The position numbers and the translations under genes are program-made. Of a stretch of DNA of 64,000 bases, positions 29,516-38,857 are shown piece by piece. Position 1 is the first letter of the stretch; each line of letters begins with the position of its first letter. The notes beneath the pieces were generated by a model. That model was given only the letters and a program-made list of their open reading frames with translations. It searched no databases and was not told where the DNA came from. The stretch lies in contig NZ_AP021884.1 of assembly GCF_009938015.1 (NCBI RefSeq), forward strand, positions 2,095,501-2,159,500, given 5' to 3'. Source of the stretch: Sulfuriferula plumbiphila (GTDB lineage Bacteria > Pseudomonadota > Gammaproteobacteria > Burkholderiales > Sulfuriferulaceae).

Positions 29516-30370
29516 CTACGTTAACATCTTAAGAAACTTCTCATATTCTTCGGGTGCCATGTGATAGGAATTTTCTGCTAACGGATATGTACCTGCTTGT
29601 ACCTGACTGCGATACTCCTGCAGCCCTTCTTCAATAAGCGGTCGCACGTCCACAAATCCGCCACGGTTTTTAGGAGTCGGGAAAGCACTGTAACCAACGA
29701 CATCGCCGCTGATGTGATAGACGCCATCATTGGCCGTGCCGCCACCCAAGGTAATGACGGGCACCGGCACTCTGGCGGTCAGGAATGCCGCAAGCTCGGT
29801 CGGCACCTGTTCCAGAATGAACGAGAATACACCTGCGGCGACAAATGCATCCGCAGTCTCTACAATTTTGCGCGCATCTTCGGCAGTACGCCCTTTGACT
29901 CCGAATCCAGATTCTTCGGTCCGTCGCGAAGCCTGCATGCCGATGTGCCCCATTACCGGGATTCCCGCCCGCACGATCTCGGCGATATATTCTGCTGTGT
30001 GCTTGTTACCTTCGCACTTAACGGCATCTGCTCCTCCCTCGGACACCATCCGTCCCGCATTCCTTATCGCATCTTCTTTGGAAAGATGGTAAGAAAGATA
30101 AGGCAGATGCGCAACGATAAGTCCGTATTTCGCCACACGGCTAACCGCCTGGGTCATGTACAATTGCTCTTCGAATTTGACCGTGGTGGGGTCTTTGTGC
30201 CCAAACAACGACATCGGACCGGCGTTGCCAATAATGAGCAAGTCAAAACCTATACGATCCGAAATGGCTGCCATTGGTGAATCGTAAACACCAATCGACG
30301 TAATGCGCTCCTTTTTCTGCTTTTTTTGCTGCAAATATTTTAGTGTCACTTTCTTGCGATTTTCGTCCAT
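29516..30370 (-). CDS. PanB-like hydroxymethyltransferase homologue with altered metal site
   Basis: A 284-residue TIM-barrel protein clearly related to ketopantoate hydroxymethyltransferase (PanB): IRNAGRMVSEGGADAVKCEG, GIPVMGHIGMQ and a barrel end ending GGGTANDGVYHISGD. True PanB uses methylene-THF and Mg2+. Here the two Mg2+-binding aspartates of PanB are replaced: the VGDS motif is IGNA (Asn49) and ADxPF is AHLPY (His88). Lys118, Glu120 and Glu187 are kept. It probably catalyses a related transfer or cleavage of a one-carbon unit on a different substrate. First gene of the transporter-metF operon, with AGGAG upstream; no panC or panD nearby. Confidence 0.88.
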   Translation of the reverse strand: MDENRKKVTLKYLQQKKQKKERITSIGVYDSPMAAISDRIGFDLLIIGNAGPMSLFGHKDPTTVKFEEQLYMTQAVSRVAKYGLIVAHLPYLSYHLSKEDAIRNAGRMVSEGGADAVKCEGNKHTAEYIAEIVRAGIPVMGHIGMQASRRTEESGFGVKGRTAEDARKIVETADAFVAAGVFSFILEQVPTELAAFLTARVPVPVITLGGGTANDGVYHISGDVVGYSAFPTPKNRGGFVDVRPLIEEGLQEYRSQVQAGTYPLAENSYHMAPEEYEKFLKMLT

Positions 30371-30484
30371 AGCGTTCTCCTACGTTAGAAATATTAGCTT
30401 TGCCGAAGCGGGTAGCGGAATGGCATAGCATGGTTAATGATCAGTCACCCGCTGAATCGGAACTGTCGGCTAGACGACATAAGC

Positions 30485-30500
30485 TGACATTTTTTTGTCA
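30485..30500. promoter_or_regulatory. Palindrome upstream of the PanB-like operon, candidate operator
   Basis: TGACA-N6-TGTCA with a spacer of six T, 115 bases upstream of the first gene of the leftward operon. On the minus strand it overlaps a TTGACA that could be a -35 box. A 16-bp dyad suits a dimeric Crp/Fnr-type factor, although it does not match the E. coli Crp or Fnr consensus. Confidence 0.35.
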
Positions 30501-30514
30501 AAAGGCATCCAGAT

Positions 30515-31235
30515 AGAGCTTCTCGTCGAGCACAGGCAGATCGCGTTGCGCGGCGGTGGCTGGGAATCGAAGCGGGCACTGGCCAGGAGGCGCAGCTCAC
30601 AGAGCACTTGCGGCGTCATTTCCTGGGCTTCGTCGATGAGCGGCACCGGGGCAACGACTCGATTCGAGATGGCTGAGCCAGCGCCCGCACAACGCCTTGA
30701 AGCCGCCCCAGCGATTGGAGGGGCGCAGGGGGACAGCAGGTGTCGCCGAATTCGCGATAGAAATCGGCCAGGTTGCTTTGCGGGTGATTGATGGCGCCAA
30801 CAGTGATGTCGGGGAGCTTTTTAAGGCGTCCGGCAAGCAGGCGCAAGACGATGCCCTTGCCGCTATCCGGATTGCCGTGGATCATGGCGAAGCCAGCCTC
30901 TCGCACGGCCGCGCTGCCGTTGCTGTCAGCCCGGTTCGCCTGGCCGACAGCAACGCCACCGCCAGCGATAAATACACGCGCCGTCCGAGAAAACGCACCG
31001 ACATGGCCATCGTGCGCTTGCGGCACCGGCTGCAGCAGAAACTGAAACGCGATTCGTAGTCAGCCCGCGCCTCATTTTGGCAACCGCGGGGTTTGCGTGG
31101 ATAGTCGGCTCGGTGGAAGACGCCGCCACACTGACATTTCCCCGCGCGTTTGCGCAGCCAGATCAATATCCATTCGCAGCAGTAATTGAAAACCCTGGGG
31201 TCTTGCAGCAGGATATGGCACACTTTATATGGTGT
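30515..31235 (-). pseudogene. Transposon remnant: zinc-ribbon/HTH protein and ExeA-type ATPase pieces
   Basis: From the right, the minus strand first encodes CQCGGVFHRADY and, after a frame change, CSRCRKRTMAMSVRFLGRRV, the start of a transposon-borne zinc-ribbon/HTH protein. Further left come FAMIHGNPDSGKGIVLRLLA (a Walker A region), PQSNLADFYREFGD and, in another frame, SNRWGGFKALCGRW, then LIDEAQEM. This is an ExeA-like AAA ATPase of the kind carried by some insertion elements. The transposase between them is deleted and the frames are broken. It separates the divergent halves of the C1 island. Confidence 0.65.
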
Positions 31236-31239
31236 CTTG

Positions 31240-31828
31240 TAGTGGTCGAAAAGAGACTCCCCAAAAAGGGCCGTTTGTTCAAGGTTCTTGAGGGGGATCT
31301 TCTGCTCCCCATCATGCTACTTGACCAATTGAGTAGCAACCACCATCCATATCCCTGACCGTACTCTAATGGCTAGCAGGGCAAGCGACACCAGACGCGA
31401 AGTGCCCATAAACAGTTTTCACAAAGGTGGGCGCTATAGGCAATGCGATTTCTTCTCAAACGCGCTTTTCTCTTTTCCGCTGCAGTCTTTGACCGGATCA
31501 ACCGAATGTTGATACGGATTCCATCTACTGTGCTACACGCGCGGCATGTCTTGATTGCTGTTTAGGTAAAGCCAGATATCCAGGGCTCATAGTCCCTTAA
31601 TCTCAAGGAGACTGTCACCCACTCCCAAGCAGCAGTCTGGCTCGCCATGCTACTTGAAGCATCCTGGCTTGTGCATCACCAATGCACCGAGGTAAAAAAA
31701 ATCTGCATTTGTCAGGTAGCCGACAGTCTCTGATTCTCGAATGACTGACCATTAAACCGGATGATTGCTGAGGACACCTCTTTCAGAGCAAATATCGATA
31801 AACGTCGACACTTGAACGGATAACGCCA
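31240..31828. other. Long leader/intergenic region upstream of purU
   Basis: About 590 bases without a recognisable gene. It should hold the promoter of the purU-folD-fds operon. I looked for a tetrahydrofolate or glycine riboswitch and could not recognise either. A short dyad TGTC-N8-GACA occurs around 31710-31725. Confidence 0.4.
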
Positions 31829-32692
31829 ATGGACCGAAAAACTTTTAATCTGACACTGACATGCAAGAACCGACCCGGTATCGTTGCTGCCATTTCTAAC
31901 TACATTTTTGAAACTGGTGGTGATATCGAGGACGCACAGCAGTTCGACGATAAAAACTCTGGACATTTCTTCATGCGAGTCACGTTCAGCTGCGAGAAAC
32001 ACGACGCGGACATCGCACGGCTGCGCGCGGGGTTCATGCCTATTGTGGAGCGGTTCGGCTTGACTTGGCACTTGCGCTCTCCGCTCGAACTGCGACGCGT
32101 CATGATCATGGTCTCCAAACAAGATCACTGCCTGGTAGACCTTCTGTATCGTTGGCGTATTGGCGAATTGCCGATGATTATCAGCGGGATCGTTTCGAAT
32201 CATCCGCGTGAAACATATTCGAATGTCGACTTTGGTGGCATACCGTTTCACCATCTTCCAATCGATAACACAACGAAGCTGGCACAGGAGCAGAAACTAT
32301 GGCACCTAATTTGCGAAACCGGCACAGAAATGGTCGTCCTTGCCCGGTATATGCAGGTACTGTCGGACGATCTGTCGGCAAAGCTGTCCGGCTGGTGCAT
32401 CAATGTGCATCACTCGTTTCTACCAGGTTTCAAAGGCGCCAAGCCGTATCATCAGGCATATGCTCGCGGTGTCAAACTGATAGGAGCGACTGCGCATTTC
32501 ATTACAAGCGATCTTGACGAGGGCCCGATCATTGAACAGGACGTAACGAGAGTTTGTCATAGTGATGCGCCCGATGACCTTGTTCGCAAGGGGCGCGACC
32601 TAGAGCGCCAGGTACTGGCCCGTGGCCTGCGTTATTACCTCAACGACCGGGTCCTGATAAATGGAACGACGGCCGTCGTCTTTGCAGATTAA
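31829..32692 (+). CDS. purU: Formyltetrahydrofolate deformylase
   Basis: A 287-residue enzyme that hydrolyses 10-formyl-THF to formate and THF. It has an N-terminal ACT domain (about 1-85, [20 protein letters not shown]) and a C-terminal formyl transferase domain with the catalytic asparagine-histidine segment [20 protein letters not shown] and [13 protein letters not shown]. In E. coli PurU balances purine synthesis; directly before folD and a formate dehydrogenase it is better explained as the formate-releasing step of folate-bound C1 oxidation. First gene of the rightward operon. Confidence 0.95.
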   Translation: MDRKTFNLTLTCKNRPGIVAAISNYIFETGGDIEDAQQFDDKNSGHFFMRVTFSCEKHDADIARLRAGFMPIVERFGLTWHLRSPLELRRVMIMVSKQDHCLVDLLYRWRIGELPMIISGIVSNHPRETYSNVDFGGIPFHHLPIDNTTKLAQEQKLWHLICETGTEMVVLARYMQVLSDDLSAKLSGWCINVHHSFLPGFKGAKPYHQAYARGVKLIGATAHFITSDLDEGPIIEQDVTRVCHSDAPDDLVRKGRDLERQVLARGLRYYLNDRVLINGTTAVVFAD

Positions 32693-32718
32693 CTTTTATA
32701 GATTCGCCAGGAGACCAC

Positions 32719-33669
32719 ATGACCGCACAGATGATTGATGGGGTAAAGATATCGACCGGACTGCTTGGCGATATCGCCCGTGACGTCGATGCATTTATTG
32801 CCTTGTTTGGCCGTCCACCCGGCCTTGCGGTAGTACTGGTTGGGGATGATCCAGCCAGCAGTGTTTACGTGCGCAGCAAGGCACAAAAAACCTTGGATGT
32901 CGGCATGCGATCTTTCGAACATCGTCTACCTGCAACAACGAGCGAGTCGGCGCTTCTTTCGCTTATTAGCGAACTTAACCGAATGGAGGAAGTGGACGGC
33001 ATACTGGTGCAATTGCCATTACCCGCTCAGATCGACGAGCGAAGAGTGTTGATGGCAATCGACCCGGAAAAAGATGTCGACGGCTTTCACCCGATGAACG
33101 CCGGACTGCTCGCGACCGGTGGGGAGGCACTAATGCCCTGCACTCCACTTGGATGCATGATATTGGCAAGATCCGTTCTTGGTGATCTAACGGGGCTCGA
33201 AGCAGTCGTCGTGGGACGCTCAAACATTGTTGGAAAGCCGATGGCACAGCTATTAAGCATGGCAAACGCCACCGTAACAATCGCCCATTCCGGGACGCAA
33301 AATATCGCGGGTACATGTCGTCGCGCCGATTTGCTTATCGTCGCGGTCGGGCATCCGGAAATGGTGCGTGGCAACTGGATTAAGCCGGGAGCGGTTGTGA
33401 TTGATGTGGGCATTAATCGGCTGGCCGCGCCGGAGCTAGGGCCTGGGAAGACACGTCTTGTCGGCGACGTAACCTTTCAAGAGGCAATAAAAGTAGTACG
33501 TGCCATCACACCGGTGCCAGGTGGAGTAGGACCAATGACGATAACCTGCCTGCTGCAAAATACCATGCTTGCCGCGCACCGGAGATCTGCTTCCGGAAAA
33601 CAACCGGAGATCTGCTTCCGGCAGACGCTATCACATAGTCACGATGCGCCGTTCTCGTTACCATCTTGA
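32719..33669 (+). CDS. folD: Methylene-THF dehydrogenase / methenyl-THF cyclohydrolase
   Basis: A 316-residue bifunctional enzyme that converts methylene-THF to formyl-THF with NADP+. The catalytic lysine lies in [42 protein letters not shown] and [10 protein letters not shown] are diagnostic. AGGAGA precedes the ATG. A normal FolD ends near residue 290 (NTMLAAHRR); here a 25-bp duplication follows and gives an unrelated 26-residue tail. Gap to purU is 26 bases. A second, housekeeping folD is expected elsewhere in the genome, making this a pathway-dedicated copy. Confidence 0.95.
   Translation: MTAQMIDGVKISTGLLGDIARDVDAFIALFGRPPGLAVVLVGDDPASSVYVRSKAQKTLDVGMRSFEHRLPATTSESALLSLISELNRMEEVDGILVQLPLPAQIDERRVLMAIDPEKDVDGFHPMNAGLLATGGEALMPCTPLGCMILARSVLGDLTGLEAVVVGRSNIVGKPMAQLLSMANATVTIAHSGTQNIAGTCRRADLLIVAVGHPEMVRGNWIKPGAVVIDVGINRLAAPELGPGKTRLVGDVTFQEAIKVVRAITPVPGGVGPMTITCLLQNTMLAAHRRSASGKQPEICFRQTLSHSHDAPFSLPS
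33578..33621. repeat. 25-bp tandem duplication at the folD 3' end
   Basis: ACCGGAGATCTGCTTCCGG occurs at 33578-33596 and again at 33603-33621 (period 25). Because 25 is not a multiple of three, the duplication shifts frame. With one copy removed, the folD frame would run straight into the frame of the next gene (33644-34015). Confidence 0.9.
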
Positions 33670-34015
33670 GCAGGATATCGGTAACTACATTGCCATTGTT
33701 CCCAGAGCAGCCCAAATGGGCACACAAGTCATGATCTGGACTATCGAGATTGAGGATACGGAAACCCGATCACGGGTAGGCATCTGGGAGTATGAGCGAG
33801 AACCGCAGCCGATACGCACCCGTATTTCAATGCATGCTATTGCACCGGCGTTTCCACAAAAGATCCAGGACTGCCTAAACTACGAACTGGTTTGTCGGTG
33901 GATTTCCAATGAGTGGCCCAAGAAGCCGCATACCCTGCTGCTTGAGACCAGATTGCGCAAGCTAATGGATTTTGTCTTCAATTTCGACGCGCGCATCGAA
34001 ATTGCTTTCCCATGA
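33644..34015 (+). CDS. Hypothetical protein between folD and fdsG
   Basis: About 123 residues from the ATG at 33644, with no good ribosome site; ATG 33715 is another candidate start. The protein is soluble, rich in Arg, Ile and Trp, with no motif I recognise. Its stop overlaps the fdsG ATG by four bases (ATGA), which supports real translation and coupling. The gene overlaps the extended folD tail by 26 bases. It may be the former C-terminal part of a longer FolD protein (see the duplication). I cannot give a function. Confidence 0.5.
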   Translation: MRRSRYHLEQDIGNYIAIVPRAAQMGTQVMIWTIEIEDTETRSRVGIWEYEREPQPIRTRISMHAIAPAFPQKIQDCLNYELVCRWISNEWPKKPHTLLLETRLRKLMDFVFNFDARIEIAFP

Positions 34016-34452
34016 CCGAAGAATCCGCGCGCAGCACCGACCAGGCGGGCCTGATGCCAGCGCTCCACCGGCTGCAGGACCAATTGGGGTACCTCCCTGA
34101 CCATGCCATAGCGCAACTGGCCCAAGCACACAATGTCTCTCGCGCCGAGGTGATAGGCGTGATCGGCTTCTACCACGACTTCCGCCGCACCCCGCCCGGC
34201 CGTCGGCGGCTCCAGGTGTGCCGGGCGGAATCCTGCCAGGCCATGGGCTCCGAGCGCCTGGCTGCCCACATCTGCAGGCAGCTGGGCGTGGACTTCGGTG
34301 CCACCACGGCGGATGGTGCGGTCACGTTGGAAGCGGCCTACTGCCTGGGTAACTGCGCCTGCTCACCGGCGATCATGCTGGACGGCAAGCTGTATGGACG
34401 GGTCACCGCAGAACGCCTGGATGCCCTGCTGACGGAGGAGCAGCCCGCATGA
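34012..34452 (+). CDS. fdsG: NAD-dependent formate dehydrogenase gamma subunit
   Basis: A 146-residue NuoE-like protein with a thioredoxin-fold [2Fe-2S] site: CRAESC and CLGNCACSP hold the four ligands. HNVSRAEVIGVIGFYHDFR is typical of the NuoE helical domain. In the soluble Fds complex it sits beside the FMN subunit. Coupled by four-base overlaps both to the unknown gene upstream and to fdsB. This is the first of the canonical fdsGBACD order. Confidence 0.95.
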   Translation: MTEESARSTDQAGLMPALHRLQDQLGYLPDHAIAQLAQAHNVSRAEVIGVIGFYHDFRRTPPGRRRLQVCRAESCQAMGSERLAAHICRQLGVDFGATTADGAVTLEAAYCLGNCACSPAIMLDGKLYGRVTAERLDALLTEEQPA

Positions 34453-36011
34453 CCCCCCGCATTTTCATTCCTCGCGACTCCGGTGCCGTTTCAGTGGGCG
34501 CAGAGGCTGTTGCTCGGGCAATCGTCGCCGCAGCCCAGCACCGAGGCATACTCGTGGACATCGTGCGCAATGGTTCGCGCGGTCTCTACTGGCTGGAACC
34601 GCTGGTGGAAGTGGAAGTGGCCGGACAACGTATCGGATATGGTCCGGTTGATCTCAAGGACGTGCCCGGCCTGTTCGAATGCGGTTGGTTGCAGGGGGGG
34701 GCCCATGCGCTGTATCTTGGTCCAACCGAAGACATTCCTTATCTGCAGAACCAGGCCAGGCTCACCTTCGCCCGCATCGGCATAACCGATCCCCTGTCCC
34801 TGGATGATTATCGTGCCCACGGCGGTCTCATCGGACTGGAGCGTGCTCTGGGCATGAAGGCCGAGGACATCGTCGGCGCGATAGACACAGCGGGACTGCG
34901 CGGACGCGGCGGTGCGGGCTTCCCCACTGGCATCAAATGGCGCACGGTCATGAATACTGACGCCACTCAGAAATACATTGTCTGCAATGCCGACGAGGGC
35001 GACTCCGGCACCTTCTCCGACCGCATGCTGATGGAGGGCGATCCTTATTGCCTGATTGAGGGCATGATCATCGCTGGCCTGGCAGTGGGCGCGGACACCG
35101 GCTACATTTATTTGCGCTCGGAATATCCAGACGCCTGGGATGTATTGGACAACGCCATCATCAGCGCCTGCCGGGAAGGCCTGCTGGGCGATGACGTGAT
35201 GGGTTCCGGCCGCCGTTTCGAGCTGCATCTGTTCAAGGGTGCCGGCGCTTACGTGTGCGGCGAGGAGACCTCGCTATTGGAGAGCATCGAGGGCAAACGC
35301 GGTCTGGTACGCGCCAAGCCGCCGCTGCCCGCACTGAAGGGCCTGTTCGGACGCCCCACGGTGGTGAACAACGTCATCACCCTGGCCAGCGCGCCCTGGA
35401 TCCTGGCGCATGGCGGTGAGGCCTACAAGGACTACGGATGGGGCCGCTCCCGCGGCACGCTGCCGTTCCAGTTGGCCGGCAATCTCAAGCACACCGGCCT
35501 GGTGGAAGTGCCGTTCGGCATCACTCTGAATGAACTGCTGTACGACTACGGGGGCGGCTCAGCCAGCGGCCGGCCACTGCGCGCGGTGCAGGTGGGCGGC
35601 CCACTGGGCGCCTATCTGCCCGCATCCCGTTTCGACTTGCCCCTGGACTACGAGGCCTTCGCCGCCGTGGGTGCCTCAGTGGGCCACGGTGGCATCGTGG
35701 CCTTCGACGACAGCGTGGACATGGCGAAAATGGCCCGCTACGCCATGGAGTTCTGCGCCATCGAATCCTGCGGCAAATGCACGCCTTGCCGAATCGGCTC
35801 CGTGCGCGGGGTAGAACTGCTCGACGGCATGATCGCGAGCCGTCCCCAAGCTGTCAACGACGACACTTTGCTGCGCGATCTTTGTCAAACCATGCTGGAA
35901 GGATCGCTTTGCGCCATGGGCGGCATGACCCCCTATCCGGTACTGTCCGCCCTCGATCACTATCCGGAAGACTTCGGCCTGGCGCCGAAACGAGAGGAGA
36001 CCGCTACATGA
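34449..36011 (+). CDS. fdsB: NAD-dependent formate dehydrogenase beta subunit
   Basis: A 520-residue NuoF-like flavoprotein that reduces NAD+. The FMN/NADH site reads GLRGRGGAGFPTGIKW, followed by CNADEGDSGTFSDRMLMEGD and GAGAYVCGEETSLLESIEG. The [4Fe-4S] motif near the C-terminus is ESCGKCTPCRIGS. An N-terminal region of about 130 residues is the divergent thioredoxin-like domain of Fds-type beta subunits. Start and stop overlap the neighbouring genes, consistent with stoichiometric production of the complex. Confidence 0.96.
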   Translation: MTPRIFIPRDSGAVSVGAEAVARAIVAAAQHRGILVDIVRNGSRGLYWLEPLVEVEVAGQRIGYGPVDLKDVPGLFECGWLQGGAHALYLGPTEDIPYLQNQARLTFARIGITDPLSLDDYRAHGGLIGLERALGMKAEDIVGAIDTAGLRGRGGAGFPTGIKWRTVMNTDATQKYIVCNADEGDSGTFSDRMLMEGDPYCLIEGMIIAGLAVGADTGYIYLRSEYPDAWDVLDNAIISACREGLLGDDVMGSGRRFELHLFKGAGAYVCGEETSLLESIEGKRGLVRAKPPLPALKGLFGRPTVVNNVITLASAPWILAHGGEAYKDYGWGRSRGTLPFQLAGNLKHTGLVEVPFGITLNELLYDYGGGSASGRPLRAVQVGGPLGAYLPASRFDLPLDYEAFAAVGASVGHGGIVAFDDSVDMAKMARYAMEFCAIESCGKCTPCRIGSVRGVELLDGMIASRPQAVNDDTLLRDLCQTMLEGSLCAMGGMTPYPVLSALDHYPEDFGLAPKREETAT

Positions 36012-38857
36012 GCCTGCATTCCCACAACGACCGGGGCACCCCTGCCCGCACATCCCCCCAGCAAGTCACCTTGCGCATTGATGGCATCCCCGTCACCGTA
36101 GCGGCCGGCACTTCGGTCATGCACGCAGCCGCCGAGGCCGGCATCGATATCCCCAAACTCTGCGCCACGGAACAGCTGGAGGCTTTTGGCTCCTGCCGCC
36201 TGTGCGTGGTGGAGGTAAAGGACCGGCGCGGATACCCCGCCTCCTGCACGACGCTGGTAGATGAGGGGATGGAGGTCACCACGGAAAGTGACGCCCTGTT
36301 CCGCCTGCGCCGGGGTGTGATGGAACTGTATATCTCCGACCACCCGCTGGACTGCCTGACCTGCTCTGCCAACGGCGACTGCGAACTGCAGGACATGGCA
36401 GGCCGGGTGGGCTTGAGAGAAGTACGCTACGCCGACGGCCACAACCACCTCTCCGAAAGCGCGGACAACTCCAACCCCTATTTCGCCTATGACCCGTCCA
36501 AGTGTATCGTTTGCTCCCGCTGTGTGCGGGCCTGTGACGAAATCCAGGGCACCTTCGCGCTGACCACCACGGAACGCGGTTTCGACAGCCGCATCGCGGC
36601 GGCCGGGGGGGACGATTTTCTGTCTTCCGAGTGCGTCTCCTGCGGTGCGTGTGTCGCGGCCTGCCCGACGGCGGCGCTGATGGACAAGTCCGTCATCGCG
36701 TTGGGCCAGCCCCAGCGCAGTGTCACGACCACCTGCGCTTACTGCGGCGTGGGCTGTTCACTGAAGGCCGAGCTGCAGGGCGAGAAGGTGATCCGCATGG
36801 AGCCGGATACCGCGGGCGGCGCCAATCACGGTCACGCCTGCGTCAAGGGCCGCTTCGCCTGGGGCTACGCCACCCACGCGGATCGCATCACCACACCGAT
36901 GATCCGCAAATCCATTCGCGGCCCGTGGCGCGAGGTAAGCTGGGAGGAGGCCATTGCCTACACCGCGTCCGAATTCAAGCGTTTGCAAACCCAATACGGC
37001 GCGGAATCGATCGGTTCAATCACGTCCTCTCGCTGTACCAACGAGGAAACCTACCTGGTGCAGAAACTGACCCGCACTGCTTTCGGCACGAATAACGTGG
37101 ATACCTGCGCCCGGGTCTGTCATTCACCCACTGGTTACGGTCTCAAGCAGACCTTGGGCGAGTCCGCGGGTACCCAGGATTTCGATTCGGTGATGGAGGC
37201 TGACGTAATCCTGTTGATCGGTGCCAATCCCACCGACGGACATCCGGTGTTCGCCTCGCGCATGAAACAGCGCCTGCGTCAGGGTGCCAAACTGATCGTC
37301 GCTGACCCCCGCGCCATCGACTTGGTGGACACCCCGCACGTGCGCGCCGCCCATCACCTGAAACTGCTGCCCGGCACCAACGTGGCCCTGGTCAATGCGC
37401 TGGCCCACGTCATTGTCAGCGAGGGATTAGTGGACGAGGCCTTCGTGGCCGGGCGCTGCGAAGCGGAAGCCTTTGCCAAATGGAAGACTTTCATCGCCGA
37501 TCCGCGCCATGCTCCCGAGGCCACCGAGGCTGTCACCGGCGTGCCGGCCAAGGAGATGCGCGCCGCCGCGCGGCTCTACGCCACCGCTCGCAACGGCGCC
37601 ATCTATTACGGCCTGGGGGTCACCGAGCACAGCCAGGGCTCCACCATGGTCATGGGCATCGCCAACCTGGCCATGGCCACCGGCAACATCGGCCGGCCCG
37701 GCGTGGGTGTGAACCCGTTGCGCGGCCAGAACAACGTGCAAGGCTCGTGTGACATGGGCTCCTTCCCCCACGAGTTGCCGGGCTACCGCCACGTCTCCGA
37801 CGACCTCACCCGCAAGCTGTTCGAGTCGGCCTGGGGGGTACCGCTCAGCAACGAACCGGGCTTGCGAATCCCAAACATGTTCGACGCCGCCATTGCCGGC
37901 AGCTTCAAGGGCCTGTACGTGCAGGGCGAGGACATCGCCCAGTCCGACCCCGACACCCAGCACGTCACTGCCGCCATGGAAGCGCTGGAATGCCTGGTGG
38001 TGCAGGATTTATTCCTGAACGAGACGGCCAAGTTCGCCCACGTATTCCTTCCCGGCGCCAGCTTCCTGGAGAAGGACGGCACTTTCACCAACGCCGAGCG
38101 GCGCATCTCCCGGATCAGGAAAGTGATGCGTCCTCTGGCCACTTACGCTGACTGGGAGGTGACCCAGATGCTGGCCAACGCTCTGGGCTACCCCATGCAC
38201 TATGCGCATCCGTCCGAAATCATGGACGAGATCGCCCGGCTGACGCCCACCTTCCACGGCGTGAGCTACGCCAGGCTGGACCGCCTGGGCAGCATCCAGT
38301 GGCCCTGCAACGAAGCACATCCCGAGGGCACGCCCACCATGCACGTGGAGGAATTCGTGCGCGGCAAGGGGCGCTTCATACTCACCGAGTACGTGGCCTC
38401 TGAAGAGCGCGTCAATCGCCGCTTCCCCCTGCTGCTTACCACGGGGCGCATCCTTTCCCAGTACAACGTGGGTGCCCAGACCCGGCGTACCGCCAACACC
38501 GTGTGGCATCCGGAGGACATCCTGGAACTGCACCCGGCAGATGCTGAGGACCGGGGCATCCGGGATGGCGACTGGGTAGGCGTGCAAAGCCGCGCCGGCG
38601 AAACCGTGCTGAGAGCGAAAATCAGCGAGCGCATGCAGCCCGGCGTGGTCTACACCACCTTCCACTGGCCCGGTTCCGGGGCCAACGTGGTGACCACCGA
38701 GAACTCCGACTGGGCCACTAACTGCCCCGAGTACAAGGTGACCGCGATACAAGTCTCACGGGTGGAGCAACCCTCAACGTGGCAGAAGGAATACGCCCGT
38801 TTCAGCGAAGAGCAGTTGGCCCTGCTGCGGCCGGTGTCCGCCCATGCGCCCGTGTGA
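36008..38857 (+). CDS. fdsA: NAD-dependent formate dehydrogenase alpha subunit (Mo/W-bisPGD)
   Basis: A 949-residue catalytic subunit that oxidises formate to CO2. The N-terminal [2Fe-2S] ferredoxin has Cys52, 63, 66 and 80; then come a His-Cys3 cluster (HPLDCLTCSANGDC) and two [4Fe-4S] clusters (CIVCSRCVRACDE, CVSCGACVAACP). The molybdopterin part opens with TTCAYCGVGCSLKAE; CARVCHSPTGYG carries the metal-ligating cysteine and the next histidine of formate dehydrogenases. The start at 36008 (MSLHSHNDRG) overlaps the fdsB stop; longer in-frame forms would read through fdsB. All cofactor ligands appear intact. Confidence 0.97.
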   Translation: MSLHSHNDRGTPARTSPQQVTLRIDGIPVTVAAGTSVMHAAAEAGIDIPKLCATEQLEAFGSCRLCVVEVKDRRGYPASCTTLVDEGMEVTTESDALFRLRRGVMELYISDHPLDCLTCSANGDCELQDMAGRVGLREVRYADGHNHLSESADNSNPYFAYDPSKCIVCSRCVRACDEIQGTFALTTTERGFDSRIAAAGGDDFLSSECVSCGACVAACPTAALMDKSVIALGQPQRSVTTTCAYCGVGCSLKAELQGEKVIRMEPDTAGGANHGHACVKGRFAWGYATHADRITTPMIRKSIRGPWREVSWEEAIAYTASEFKRLQTQYGAESIGSITSSRCTNEETYLVQKLTRTAFGTNNVDTCARVCHSPTGYGLKQTLGESAGTQDFDSVMEADVILLIGANPTDGHPVFASRMKQRLRQGAKLIVADPRAIDLVDTPHVRAAHHLKLLPGTNVALVNALAHVIVSEGLVDEAFVAGRCEAEAFAKWKTFIADPRHAPEATEAVTGVPAKEMRAAARLYATARNGAIYYGLGVTEHSQGSTMVMGIANLAMATGNIGRPGVGVNPLRGQNNVQGSCDMGSFPHELPGYRHVSDDLTRKLFESAWGVPLSNEPGLRIPNMFDAAIAGSFKGLYVQGEDIAQSDPDTQHVTAAMEALECLVVQDLFLNETAKFAHVFLPGASFLEKDGTFTNAERRISRIRKVMRPLATYADWEVTQMLANALGYPMHYAHPSEIMDEIARLTPTFHGVSYARLDRLGSIQWPCNEAHPEGTPTMHVEEFVRGKGRFILTEYVASEERVNRRFPLLLTTGRILSQYNVGAQTRRTANTVWHPEDILELHPADAEDRGIRDGDWVGVQSRAGETVLRAKISERMQPGVVYTTFHWPGSGANVVTTENSDWATNCPEYKVTAIQVSRVEQPSTWQKEYARFSEEQLALLRPVSAHAPV

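Noticed and set aside
31240-31828. Tetrahydrofolate or glycine riboswitch upstream of purU
   Set aside because: The long leader invited the idea, but I could not recognise the conserved core of either class. A covariance-model search would decide.
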